Origin: Myotis daubentonii
Lineage: Eukaryota > Chordata > Mammalia > Chiroptera > Vespertilionidae
Direction: 5' to 3'
Assembly (NCBI RefSeq): GCF_963259705.1
Contig: NC_081849.1
Location: 55,524,093-55,588,092, forward strand
DNA: 64,000 nt
The translations under genes and the position numbers were made by a program. Every line of letters starts with the position of its first letter. Positions within the stretch are counted from its first letter, which is position 1. The notes beneath the pieces were generated by a model, which was given only the letters and a program-made list of their open reading frames with translations, had not been told where the DNA came from and made no database searches. Positions 47,206 through 59,456 of this stretch are shown here, one piece after another.

Positions 47206-47652
47206 TCAGTCCCCTGAAAGAATCACATCATGTTTATATTATATGGCTTTAGTTTTTGCAGCATTAATACTACAAAATAGCATGGATAGATATTTAAAAA
47301 GTAGCATCAGACAAAATGCCAAAGGCGATGTTCAATCAATCTCAGTATAATCTTAGCAAATGTTTCTGGTCAAATTATACAATGCCCAAAGCTAAAGTGT
47401 CCTAAACCAAAATTTAAAAATCTTCTCTTGAGAGCATTATTTTTTTTTTACATAAACATTCGGGATTCCTGAAGCTCAAAGCATGAAGATTTTCATAGAC
47501 TAATAGGGAACTTACCGGGCTGTCTACTCCAACCTTACTTTATATGTGTGTTATTTTGAACAATATATTATAAATTAGAAAAACTTTAATAATAAATATT
47601 ATTAAATAATAAATATTTTGAAGTTTTCCATTTTTCCTTGATTTATTATCTA

Positions 47653-47939
47653 TCTATATAAAAGCCTAGCAACCAGAACGGCAGAATGACCAGAACAACC
47701 AGAACAACCAGTGGCTATGATGTGCACTGCAGCAGCCAACCAGCCTGATCCAGGCCCTGATCAGCCCTCCACCCCCAGCTGACCGGGCCCCCAATTGACC
47801 CCCCTGCCTCCACTGGGGGAGGGGCCCACCGGCCAACCGCCCATGGCCCCTCCCCACTGCCAGCCCAGCCCAATGGGCCCCCATCAGGGCGGGCCGGCTG
47901 GACCCCACCAGTACACGAACTCATGCACCAGGCCTCTAA
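47653..47939 (+). mobile_element. Helitron (HeliBat-type), 287-bp nonautonomous copy
   Basis: Starts TCTATATAAAAGCCTAGC after A (47652). Ends catgcaccaggcctCTAA before T (47940), the A variant of CTRR. The GC-rich interior contains a short (accag)n-like start, agaacaaccagaacaacc. No coding capacity. Overlapping proline/glycine-rich frames on both strands reflect base composition. Confidence 0.88.
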
Positions 47940-48054
47940 TATTCTATAAACATACAAACTTATGTATGTGTATAGGCAGGTGGCCAAAATACTTAAATGT
48001 TAGCCTTAACATGACTGATGAGCACATTTTGTTGGGATGCAAACAAGAGGAAAT

Positions 48055-48280
48055 GTTACATGCTGAATCTCGATTCTGCCATTCACTACCTACCTGTGAA
48101 TCTTTGAGAGTCTCAATAAACCTATATGAGCCTTGTTTGCCCTGCCTACATCCCAGGGTCACTATGAGAAGTAAATGAGATGTGGGACGTGAAAATGAAC
48201 CCTGAATTCCAAATTGCTAAACAAATATAAGGGATTAGTATTATCACGAATATTCTTTTTATCATCTAGCATAATGCCTG
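48055..48280 (+). mobile_element. MIR SINE
   Basis: Contains 'gattctgccattcactacct', 'cctgtgaatctttgagagtc', 'cagggtcactatgagaagta', 'aatgagatgtgggacgtgaa', in MIR order. Confidence 0.7.
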
Positions 48281-50619
48281 GCACTATGCATGCTTGTTAA
48301 CTAAACTTATTTTTTATTATGGAAAAAAAATCATTGTAGGCATTTAACCAAAAGAGCAAACTATGTTTTTCCAAAATAAAAATGCCCATCTTCCAAGTCT
48401 AAAACTATTATGCATTTTACTATAAAGTTAATATGAAAATAAGAGCAGGTTTTTTTTTCCTGATTTCATAATCATAGCATTTGTGTTTATTTTTCACTAA
48501 GTTTACAATTATTGAAATTTTATATTAGGCATTTAGGAGGCATTTAATACCAGTCCTAACAAAAAAAGGTTTTAAGTATTTGGAGAGAAAGGGGTTTGCT
48601 GATGATTAGAAACTGACAAAAATGTTAAATGAGAAAACATTATTTTATATAAAATAGAGACGAAGCCACTTGTATATATGGATCTGCTTCCGTATACACC
48701 ACACACATAAATTCCTAGGACTACCTCTAAATGTACATTAGAGGCTACGTCTATACAGTCCATAAGCACATTATCCAAACCTTCAGAAACTGCCATTTAA
48801 AAGCTAAGGGCCTAAATTCCCACTTTGATCAATGGTACAGCTTTATCACAAGAGGGGATGACTGAAGTTTATTGATTAGCTGATAACCTTCTAATGCACC
48901 AGCCTTTAATCTACAATAAAACGGTGAGTGGAAGGAGAGCTTTCAGAAAGGCCAACGGGGCTTGATTATCCTAGAAGAAAACAAAAACGTGGAGAGGCTC
49001 AGGAAGGCAAAAACATCCAGAAAACCAGAGCAATGGCATCCAGTTACTGGGCTCCCCCCGCAGCCCCGTGAGTGGTGAAAACTGTCACCTGACATTCTAG
49101 CCCCAGTGCCAAGGACTAGGCTAGAGAGTCACATCAAATCAGCATAATGAGGCTGTTGTGTCCAGGAGGACGAAGAAAAACAACCTGGAACAGCAGTACA
49201 AGTTCATTTCGCAGCATGACTGCCATTTCAAAGGAAAAGCTAACGCTATTTAAGGGTTTATGTCAACATTATCCATACATCTTGATAGGAATGAGTGGCT
49301 TTTAACCACGGCCAGTGGCCTTGATAGCATCTGACAGAACTTTTGCTGACAACTCTGTGGCTGGAAGAAAATCTAAGAGCATCTTATGGTGAAGGACTAA
49401 AGTCAGTGTTGAAAAGTTCAGGGGGGAAAGCAGCCAAAGGGGGTATACATTTCTCTCTGGTCAAAATGTATCCAGAATTTTGTACTGATTTATAAAACTG
49501 GATCATACTTAATCTGAAAAAATGAAATCACGGTACACTAAGAATTACGTAGAGACACACTAAAATTGGTAAAGTAGATAAACCAAAGCCTGGCATAAAG
49601 ATGTGCCAAACTGAACTCATTCCTTCACCCAGCAAATATGCATTTATGCTAGTGAGGCAGCAAAGTTTAAAAGCACTTCTTTAATGAGAATATGGTTGAA
49701 AAATTATTTCTTATTCTGGTGCTACAAATAGAGATTAGATAAAAGGTCACTAGTAAGTACAATTATCTTGGTTCATATCATTCTTATTTGCTAGTTTCCC
49801 AACACACAAGTAAGAACATACTATCTTTCTTTGAAAATCAGAGAGCCCAGTAACCATTATGAATTTAACTTTTTCATCTTTAAAATAAAAGTTTTGGTGT
49901 TATTAATCTACAATGTCTCTTCAAACTGCAGCTTTGGAATTCCCGTGAATACTTACTACTATTGAGGAATTCCATGATACTACTGCTTTAAATAGCAACT
50001 AGTACTCTACTAACTTCTGCTGCTACAACTATTACTGTCTTTATCACCCAAACAGATCTTCCCCCAGTGAGGAAAATGTGCCATGCCTGAAACATTTCTG
50101 AGGTCAAAGACTGCACATAAACAACATGCAAATATACAGTGTGGTCATAAATCTCTCAATCCCTGGATAAGATAAAATAGTTGAGACAATGTAGCCTAGA
50201 TGAGAGTTGGCGTAGTTCCCAAGTTCTCCCCTTTTGCTTTTCTACAACTACTATCTTGAACAAGTCCACAAAACATCGCTTTTCAGACAAACACTTAGTC
50301 ATCTGATTATTTTATGTCCTAGATTTCTCTATATATAAATGGAAACAATACCAAGTTATCTCAGAGTAGTTGTATTAAATAGAGATTACCGAGACATGTA
50401 CTGTGAATCTCAAATAATATTTATTAGAGAACCCTAATCTGATAACTGATACTAAGCTCTAATGTTACATAAATGCAAACAGTTTTCCACTACCCTTCAA
50501 AAAAAATGAAACATGGGGGGAAAAAAGCAGATATGTGAATTAGATTTCAGACAACTTAAACCATGTGTACATGAATAAGTGTTGTTATTTTTTTAAAAGA
50601 TTCTAAAAACCCAATAAAC

Positions 50620-50820
50620 CACTCAATTCAATTCAATTCAATATTCACTGAATACCTACAACATGTGAATTATACAAGCATGAGTAGGACATGATCCATC
50701 CTCTACAAGCCAATTGTAATAGAATTAAAATTGAGATGTGTATAAAGCACTTATGGGCACACTAAGAATTATGTGAAGTTAATTCTGACCAAAATAATCT
50801 AGGAGTAATAACATGGCTCA
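50620..50820 (-). mobile_element. L2-like fragment, reverse orientation, weak
   Basis: Starts with four AATTC units (50623-50643), then 'tattcactgaatacctacaa' and 'catgagtaggacatgatcca', which loosely follow reverse-strand L2. Low certainty. Confidence 0.35.
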
Positions 50821-50837
50821 CAAGCATTCCAGGTTTT

Positions 50838-50882
50838 ATTTGTTTGTTTGATTTGAATCCTCACCTGAGGATAGGTTTATTA

Positions 50883-50938
<56 letters not shown>

Positions 50939-50959
50939 AAGGAAGGGAGGGAGGGAGGG

Positions 50960-50994
<35 letters not shown>

Positions 50995-51110
50995 CAATGT
51001 GAGAGAGAAACATGGATCAGTTGCCTCTCCTATGTGCCCTGACCAGGGATTGAACCTGCAACCTTTTAGTGTATGGATGACACTCCAACGAGCTGAGCTA
51101 CCTAGCCAGG
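50838..51110 (-). mobile_element. VES-type SINE with expanded GA tract, reverse orientation
   Basis: The reversed tail gaatcctcacctgaggata is followed by a long GA/GGGA tract, then 'ggattgaacctgcaacc' (reversed B box) and 'gagctgagctacctagccag' (reversed head). Direct repeats of gcattccag(g)ttt flank it at 50824 and 51111. The internal CT/GA part has expanded to more than 100 bp. Confidence 0.85.
50885..50990. repeat. (GA)n / GGGA microsatellite inside a SINE
   Basis: GA run, then ggaaggaagggagggaggga, then a second GA run. It grew from the short GA-rich region found in other VES copies. Confidence 0.9.
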
Positions 51111-52494
51111 GCATTCCAGTTTTGCAAACAGAAATATAAATATAAGATTTCCCTACAATAAGACATAAATAAAGGAACAATCACAAGTTAAGCCTCTCTT
51201 CCTGGATCTAAAAATCACTCCTAAGAGGACTGTAAAGCCCAAACTAGGAGTAATTGTGAAACCTCTGAATGATTTAACAATGTGGCATCTATAGCAAAAT
51301 GGACTTCTTTGCTAAGCCTTATATTTAAATAACATTCAAATAAGATTGCATACAAAATGATTACGCAAACTTATTTTTAAAGTTTAATCAGACGTTAAAC
51401 TCAATTATTGACAATTTATCCATGATAAATTGAGAAAATGGTTGAGACGGTAGCATCGCCCTCAGCTAATGTCAAATGCTAGTAATTGTTGAGGAATAAT
51501 TTATTAGATTTAAAAAAACAACCACATTAAACCGACCATTTTTACTTAGTAAGACACAGCATAAGCTCTCATTAGGAGAAAATTCAATAACAGACAGAAG
51601 CAAATATGTCCTGTCCATATTAAGTACATGTTCAATGTTATAAAAGAAAAAATGGGAAAAGACTTATCTAAAAACTCTTAAAAACACTAAACATACAATC
51701 ATGACATAAAGATTCAGTTTAGCTCAGATTTTTTCTTCTTTACATTTGATTTCATGAAATTTACATATTCTATGAAATGGTGTCCCCAAAAGGTACTTAT
51801 TTTCATGACTGCTGTGGCTTTATTTGCAAAAACTAACAAATGTGTTTGCTTTTTTTATTCATCACTATACGTAAGTGTATATATTAAAAATACTTGGTTC
51901 TGCAAATAATGTTCTACCTTCATCCCTTAGCAAATTTTCCAACAAACACTGTTTGGCTATTAGGCTAATGAGTCCAGTTACTGCATAACAACATGCTTAT
52001 TTAATATTGAGTAAAGTTCAACCAAAGATGGCACAGATCGCTTTTCTCAAAATAATTTGTTACTAATTATAGGCAGGGTGAGTGGAAAGTATTTGTTGAC
52101 TTACTTCCTTTGAGCATGTTTCTGGAGTCAATTTGTAGGATTATTTGTTTTGCTAATGGCAACATTAAAGAGGGTAAAAAAAAATAGGAAAGAATAAACT
52201 AAAAACTTAGGTGAGATATATATCATTTTAGTTTTCAGCTTTAAATGGAGCAACAAAGCCCAGCTTTGCAGAAAGGTTTTGTTTTGCTCTGTTGTTGTTT
52301 TGTTTGTTTTGGTGTTCACTTGGCAATTACATCTGAACTATCTATCTGAGGAAGAATGAGCTAGTAAAACCAAAAAAAAAATTGACAGGATCTACTAAAG
52401 CAGACTTCCTTAAAATTGATGTAATTTTCTAGCTGTAAGTATCTTGTCATTTATAATCATTTCTATTTCCCCATTATGTTTTTTTCTAAAGCCC

Positions 52495-53560
52495 ACTTTT
52501 AAATTCGCGCGAGAATTCACCATAATTAGAGGTTATCCCTTTTGTGTGTTTTTTGTCAGAGTGTTGAAAAAGTGTCCTGGGAAATCATAATGAGTCTTGA
52601 GCCTGAGAGATGATTTCCTTGTCATCAATAAATGAAGGATAGCTGACATGCCCAAGGTATCGGCGTCAGACTTGGTTTCTTCTCTTTAAGCGATCGATTT
52701 CAGAGAGGTGGCCTAAAACAAAATTTCTTGCAAGATGTAGCTTTTTCCCCCTCTGAGTTTCTATTTTGATTTGAAAAAATATGTCGCTTGTGAAACAAGC
52801 AAGCGCAACCTAAAATGTCTGTTTTGTTGAAAAGGTGGCCGCTGGACTCGGTGACAGGCCCAAGGCAGATGTGTACCAACCGCAGAAGAGCCAACTATCT
52901 GATGACAAGACTCCCTGCTGGATGCCCCTGGAACAGGGTGGGGCACCCAGGGCTTGAGTCTAACCCACATTGACAAGAGTCACCGTTTCCCAGGTGTCCT
53001 CTTAAACTAGAATCGATTCTGGCTGGGCAGAATCAACAGGCTGCAGTGACCTTCTCACAGCTGCTTGTCAGAGAACACAAGCAGGAAAATAGTCTGTGCA
53101 AGTGGAAAATACACATAACTCTAGCAGAGGCGCCCAAAACAAAGAAACTATTTTTATATGAACTTCATTTTTAATCCTCTGGTATATTTAAGTAGTACAA
53201 TGACAACGTATTACTTATAGAAAAATTTCAGAAAATCTATCGCATAATGAATTGTAAATAACAGCGTTCCATCGTACCAATTCATTGCAAAAGAGTGACA
53301 GTGCCATCTTTATTCTACAAATGAGCACATAACAGGCTAAGCAAAATGCCTAATCCTGTGCTCCACGGAAGGCCAGCAGCAGAACCACCTCCCAGCGCCT
53401 TAGACATCCCGAGGCCAATTCCAGACCCGAAAAGTCAAACTCTCACAGGAGCGGGCACGTGAAGCTGCATCGGAACGCGCCTCCCAAGTGCTTTTCATTC
53501 ATGCTCAAGTGTGAGTACGCGCACAACGACACAGCTGATTACTTTCGGAAAAATCATTAA
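52495..53560. promoter_or_regulatory. CpG-retaining block in the intron, candidate regulatory region
   Basis: Shows an unusual number of CpGs for this AT-rich intron: aaattcgcgcgagaattc, atcggcgtcag, aagcgatcgat, gtcgcttg, aagcgcaacc, and later catcggaacgcgcc and gagtacgcgcac. A CACGTG E-box is at 53456-53461. No transposon is recognised over most of it. Preserved CpGs suggest low methylation in the germ line, as at enhancers or weak promoters. Evidence for function is indirect. Confidence 0.4.
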
Positions 53561-56249
53561 AACGTATCCAAAATGCATCCTTCTCTGAAAAGAGCAGCAG
53601 ACAACATCTAAAACTGACAAACCAAGAAGCTGCAGCTCAAACATATTGTTTCGTATAGGAGATAAAAGGGAGAGAGAGTGGCTGTGTCCAGAGAACAGGG
53701 CTGTATGGATTGGAAACGATCTGTGTGTTTTCTGACTCTATGAATGTATTGCTTTAATAAATTATTTAAACTGCAGAAAAGAAAAAAAAAACACACACAC
53801 ACGAAGCATCAAACAAACCAAAAACCACCAAAACGATAATAAAAAGCATATAAAAAGACACAGAACCTTCAAGAGCTAACTATTGCTTGAATCTCAGGTG
53901 TACTATCTCAGATGATGAAGGCAGCAGACAGTTCATCCTTGAATAAATTTGTGTCTGACCACATTGACATGTTTCAATACGCCTCAATTTTTTTTAAAAA
54001 ATAAAGGAATCAAAACACAGTAACAAATTTATATTCTCAAATCCCAGAAATGGACTTCCTCTTTCAATGTGTGCTCCACTTCTGGTAAATGCAATCAGAG
54101 AAATAAAAGACCAAGTCTTTCTAGCCAGTCCTGTCTACAAATTTAATCAGGCAAGAAAGGTTTCCAAATCAGTATTGAAAAGTAGACTTTTGTAAAGTAC
54201 TCAGATGTGCAGAAAGAAGCAGAGGGCAGGAAGGTGGGTTAGTAGAAAGTCAGAAAACTAAGAAACACATCAGAAATGGAACTTTTCTCTCTTGGGCAAG
54301 TACATGTTACTATAACAGAAATTGTTCAGTCAGGGTCCGCATAGACCTGTCTGATTTTCAGCTTTTTAAGATTTGTAACAGTAACCTAACATATTTTCCC
54401 CCACTTCATGGCTAAAAAAAAAAGACCCAAAATGCGATTCTTTTGTAAAACTTAATGCCTAATAAAATAAAGCATAGAAATAACATGTATTTACTTGGAG
54501 AAAGTATCACCGGGTAATAGTGGCTTTAAACATTGGAGTCCCCACACACCAATTTGTCGTGATTATTTTCAGATGGGTCACTAGGATTGCATTACAAAGT
54601 TCAGTTCAAGTACAGAAATTTGCAAACTTTTTAAATATTTAATTTCATAAACATATCAGAGCCAAGGTTATTATTCCTTTGGTGACATTCTCATTGACTT
54701 GCATTCCCATGTTCTATCTTGACTTTAAGAGAAAGGAGAAAAGTTACAAGGATCTATCCTGCTGGGCATTTTGCAAAACCCTGGCTCTACCTCTGGGATG
54801 CACTGTGTGAATCACGGTAAACATCGAAAAGTATAAACGGGAATAAACTAGTTAGAAAAATCGTAACACATAACTTTGTAATGAAGAAATGAGAGGTGGG
54901 AGATTGAAAAACAGAAGTGATATAATTAAATTTAAAGTATATCATTTAAAATATGAACTAATTGGTGTATTAAATTTAAAACAAGATTTAGAAAAAATCA
55001 GTTTGTATATAAATCTACATCGACTTAGGAAAAACAATGCTCATGTTATGTCCCAAATACTTTTTTAAATTCTCTTTTCTGAAGATATATAACTTTACTT
55101 CCTCTGGACTAAAGCATATCCTGAAGTAATTCTTTATTTTTCTGCAGAGTGTCTGAGTTCTGAAAAGATTTGTCTGTCAAGAAACTATTTGCCAGAGCCA
55201 CTTAATTGTCTCTCTTAACCTTCACTCATATCCTAGGAGACACTTATAGGGAGTTTTTTGTTTGCTTGTTTTCGAGTCTCTGTAGGTGCTTTAAAAGTCC
55301 ACGTCTTTCAAAGGTTAGCAAGCTACAGTATACATCCTTAAATTCTAGATTTCCAGTTGATATATTTTTTTCAATAAAAATAATGAATGCTTGGGAATGT
55401 TTTTAGAGGGTACCCAACTCTTGTGGCTTAGTCTCATTTTCACAATTTCTGAATGCTCTATTCTCTACTTTGCTACACATACTTATCCATGTTAAAGTCA
55501 AATGGACGTTCTATAATCCAGTATTGAGCAGAATTTTGCAGTTCATTCTCCTAACCTACATTTTACCCAAGGGCTAAAGCAATAAAAGCCAAAACAGAAG
55601 CATTTTATTTGATTGAGGTATGTAAGGAAATCTGATTATTCAGGTTTGAAAAGATAGCCCCATAGAATTTATAGACAGGCCACACAGGGGGGATGGAGTT
55701 TCTTTCTATTCCTAGAGATAGGATCCCTCTGCCCCACTAAGCATTCCCAGACGAGAATCAAACATTTGTAAAGGGTATTTAGGAGACAATATAAGCTTTC
55801 AGTTCCAATATTTGATAACCTTCTCCATCCAGAAATCCTCCTTAGAATCTAATCCATATACCCTATTCCTCTTTTTAAACCATTTCCCTCTTGTTCCGTC
55901 CGGAATGAAGACTGAAACTACTGGTCACCCTCATCAGAACAACAGTCCTTTATGTCAGCAAAAACTTGAAATAAAACCTCCACTTTCTTTTCATTAAACT
56001 ATTTCAGATTTCTTTTTACCTTTGTTTATAAGTTGCCGTTAAATTGAGGTGTTTATTCACAGTCCCAGAGCCATATTTGTTAAACTGTAAATATCTACTA
56101 ATTGAAGTAAAATAAAATTTCAGCATTCTGAAAATATAAACATTCATGGTTTCAGCATATCTTTTCCATAAAGCATGGTCATATGTTTCTACCTTAAGAA
56201 GGGAATTAGGACTTTGAAAATACCTCAGAGAAGCTGATTGCGATTATGA

Positions 56250-57120
56250 TGACAATTTTACTTATTGTACTTTTAGAACAAGCATGGCATGACTACGACA
56301 CACTACTGATCCTTAAGAGTTCACAGTCTTATTGAAGAAAGACAAGTATCTAAAATATTAATATAACAAACACAAGAGACAAGATGTTAGAGTCTAATTC
56401 AGCAGGGTAAGGATGGCAAAGACGAGGTCAAGAGAGATTTCAATGAGATAAAGTCTAAACTGAGTCGGGAGTAGGAGTAGGCGGTTCACCAGACTGCAAA
56501 GCAAAAGTAAAAACTGCTAAAGCAAAATGAGCATGTGCAAAGGCAAAGAGGCATAAAAGAGCTCACTGTGGGGAACTGAAAGATTGGAAGGGCTCAAGCT
56601 CAGAGAATGGGGAGGGACAGGGTGCTGGGATGGCAGGAGTTAAACTGAAACAGTCAGTAGTCCAGGGCTCAGGTTATAGGAGGATGTTCTGGACAGCTAA
56701 AGCATTAGGACTTTGCACTGAAGGAAGTTGCAGCGTTGGAAGTAACAAGGTCAGGTGGCTATGCTTTGATGCCTCTGCAGGGAGTAGACTGAATGGAGGG
56801 GAAACTGAAGGCAAGGATGCCAATCAAATGACTGGTTCACCAGTTCTTTGAGGCAGAATGTGGGTGTGAACTAAGGAAGTAAATAGGGATTAACAAAGCC
56901 ATGAAATCAAGATAATTTTAAAAGGTAGAATTGGCAACTTGGTAAGCAATTTGAAGTTAATGGTAAAGAACTGGGAGGACTGAGGATAAATCAAATGTTT
57001 TTCCCACTTGGGTGATGATGCCATCAACTTAGAAAGGCAAGAGGAGTAGGAGAGAAAGGCAAGAGAAGCAGGAGAGAAAAACAATGATGTCAACACTGGT
57101 CTTACTGAAAGTCAACTGTC
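56250..57120 (-). mobile_element. L2-like LINE remnants, reverse orientation, weak
   Basis: Shows an old pattern of 'agagttcacagtcttattga', 'gagcatgtgcaaaggcaaag', and 'aactgggaggactgagg', which recalls reverse-strand L2 3' sequences. Heavily diverged. Ends and continuity are uncertain. Confidence 0.4.
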
Positions 57121-57327
57121 TGTGGGCCATCACACTGCAGACCGGGGTTGCTGTGTAAATGCTATTTAATACCGACAATCAGCTGAGGGCTGAGGGGGTG
57201 AGTCCACAGGGGCCGCATTTTTCTAATTGCATAAGGACCCAGTGGTGTATGAGGGAAGAAGCCCAGCAGACAGGGCAGAGGGGAGACTCCGGCTAGAAAT
57301 CACGACGTTGGAGACCTCGCTATACAG

Positions 57328-57515
57328 AACTGCGCTGGCCACCACAGTAGCCAATAGCTACATGTCTATATAAAGTCACAATAATTAAATTTAAAAATCC
57401 ATTTCGTTAGCCACAGTTATGTGCTCAGTGACCAATGTGATCAGCGGCTCCTATATCAAATGTACATACAGATTTTCCCTTCATCACGGAACGTTCTGTG
57501 GGATTGTGTTGCCTT
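57328..57515. mobile_element. Old hAT-Charlie-type element
   Basis: Contains tgcgctggccaccacagtag then 'ccaatagctacatgt', the palindromic 'cacaataattaaattta' and 'gagccac'-like ctggttagccaca segments, and 'cacggaacgttctgtggga' near the right. The order resembles an old mammalian hAT with CAGxGCTGTCCAATAG ends. Family name uncertain. Confidence 0.5.
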
Positions 57516-58084
57516 AACACATGGAAGATAAGAGGAAAGGTTTGGGGACAGGACCTCAGGAAAGAGAAAGTAAGGAAGATGAGTGGAGTGAGAGGGAGGA
57601 TTCAAAGCCGTAAAAGACAAAGGGAAAATCATACCACTGTGACCAAGAGAGGATACTTCAAGGAGACGAATAGTGAAGAATAAGAAAAACTAAAAAGAGA
57701 TCAATTAAGAAAAGGAGCAAAAAAAAATGACGTTAGGGTAGTTATTTTACCCTGGCATTTGGCATAGTGTGTTGGAATCATTACCAATTTTTCAGATGTG
57801 AAATGACTCAATGAGAGGAATTCTCCCACTCAGATGACACGTTTAGCTTTTAGAAAAAAACTCAGAAGCCCAGAGGAAGGGAAATGTTGGAAATATGACC
57901 ATTCTCTTCCCACACTTTAATGAAGGGGAGGCTTTCCTTGCTTAGCCATCATCCAGCTATCATCCTTCTGGGAGTTTCTAAGAGTCTCTAATTAAGGTCT
58001 ACAACATTGCTGTATAGGTTTCTTGAAATAGAATATCTAATAATTATACTCAGACATCAAGCAACACAATTCTCTTTCCATATC

Positions 58085-58320
58085 AAAAAACCAAGCTGAT
58101 AGAACAGCAGTTACCAGGGGCTGTGGGCAGACTTTTCTTTGTGAAGCTATTTTTTAGTAAGTACGGAGTTTCCCTATGGGATGGTGAGAAAGTTCTGGAG
58201 ATGGGCAGTGTTGATGTTTGCACAGCAATGGGATTGCCGCTGAACTGCACACTTAACGATGGTTAAAATGGCAAATTTTCTGTTACATAGATTTTACCAC
58301 AATAGGAAAGAGATTTTTAG
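58085..58320 (+). mobile_element. LINE-1 3' UTR fragment (old mammalian L1)
   Basis: Contains 'cagcagttaccaggggctgt', 'agttctggagatgggcagtg', 'ctgaactgcacacttaacga', 'tggttaaaatggcaaatttt' and 'attttaccacaataggaaag', colinear with an L1M-type 3' UTR in plus orientation. Confidence 0.85.
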
Positions 58321-59407
58321 TGAAGCTGAACTAAAATGCAATATGGGAGAGAATCTGGAAGAAACCTCTTACAACTCTTGACCCATGGGACAGTGAAGAT
58401 ACCAAACATAAAAGCTGAAAACAATGCTTGCAAACACCTGTTACTTGAAGCAACATGGGGATTTGTGTTAGATTTATGATATAAGGTGGGAAAACATGGG
58501 TTTGCAGTTGTAAGGTATTAAGCATACTTGGTTGCTGTGGATGATACAGCCTCCTGTGGAAATGTCAATGGTCTGGGAAAATGGAAGTTGGAGCTTTAAA
58601 GGGTGCTAACAAAATAACAGTGTATTGGGTCAGTTTCATCAGCAAGATGGCATTTATACCCCTTTCTTGACTATTTGCACCTCAGGTGAAGGCAAAGCAT
58701 AAATATCAGAGGTAAATCCTAAGGCAACCATGTTTGCACAGGCGAAATGCTCACTCTGCAGTCATAGGAGGGAGAAGGAGGGAGAAGAACCGAGAATCAC
58801 TCGCCACGCAGCCTCTGACAGTCCGGCCTTGCAGCAAGACTCCCGGAAAGAAACACTGAAGGGATCCTAAGACAAGCTATCAGGTGCTCCCATTTCTGTT
58901 ACTGCAACCAGGAACAGACTGCGAGGCTAAAAATTCAATCAAAGCAGGTCAAAGTTCATGAGTGCGAAAACTACAATAAGCCAATGAATGTTTGGCCCAG
59001 AATTTTTGTAAGCTGTATAATAATCGTCTCATGGATTTTCACTACTGACTGTCTTCCATCAGCATCCAGACTGGTCTTGGTGAAGATATTGAAAGACTGG
59101 AAGTAAACACTTGCTTGCCCTGGGCCTCCCCATTCCTTCACCCAGGACATTGACCAAACATAGAGACCAGGACCATCTTTTAATCCGATCAGTTTTCCTG
59201 AGCCACTATTCGGAGCTCTGCACAAATCGCACGGGGATTCTGCTGATGCCACAACGTGACAAATCACATCACCTCGGGACTGCAAGCTAAAAAGGCATCG
59301 ACACAATGCAAGAACAGACACTGGAAGTGGAAACAAACCAAAGAGAAAGAATGGAAGAAGGAAGGAAGACAGAGAAAAATTTAAGAGATGAGTCAAACTA
59401 TACTTAC

Positions 59408-59456
59408 AACTTTCAGCCTGATAGTCTGGCACAAACTGCTCATCATTGTCAGGTAC
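59408..59456 (-). CDS. ETV1: ETV1 coding exon (49 nt)
   Basis: On the minus strand: acceptor cccttcagctcag, exon, donor GTAAGT. It encodes VPDNDEQFVPDYQAES plus the first base of Leu, human residues of about 63-78, within the acidic N-terminal activation domain. The acidic and aromatic residues (DNDEQF, DY) are typical of PEA3-family activation segments. No difference from the human sequence I recall. A second AG lies 5 nt upstream of the used acceptor. The downstream one is required by frame. The exon is very short, so it is easily missed by gene finders. The preceding exon, ending in LAEAQ, was searched for to 64000 and not found. Confidence 0.95.

Larger units (their letters stand above)
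27747..59407. other. ETV1: ETV1 intron (31.7 kb)
   Basis: No coding exon was recognised. It holds the LTR, SINEs, the nested transposon group, MIRs, Helitrons, L1 ends and microsatellites listed separately, plus two CpG-retaining blocks (30.2-30.9 and 52.5-53.6 kb). I see nothing specific in 27747-29250, 34160-36550, 37840-39630, 39890-42670, 42910-44220, 48290-50600, 51120-52490, 53570-56240 and 58330-59407. Short A/T runs and (CAAAA) or (GTTTT) stretches occur in these intervals. Confidence 0.7.

Noticed and set aside
58971..59432. Open frame of 153 codons on the minus strand that starts inside ETV1
   Set aside because: Only its first seven codons (MPDYQAE...) are the ETV1 exon. The rest reads through the donor GTAAGT into the intron.
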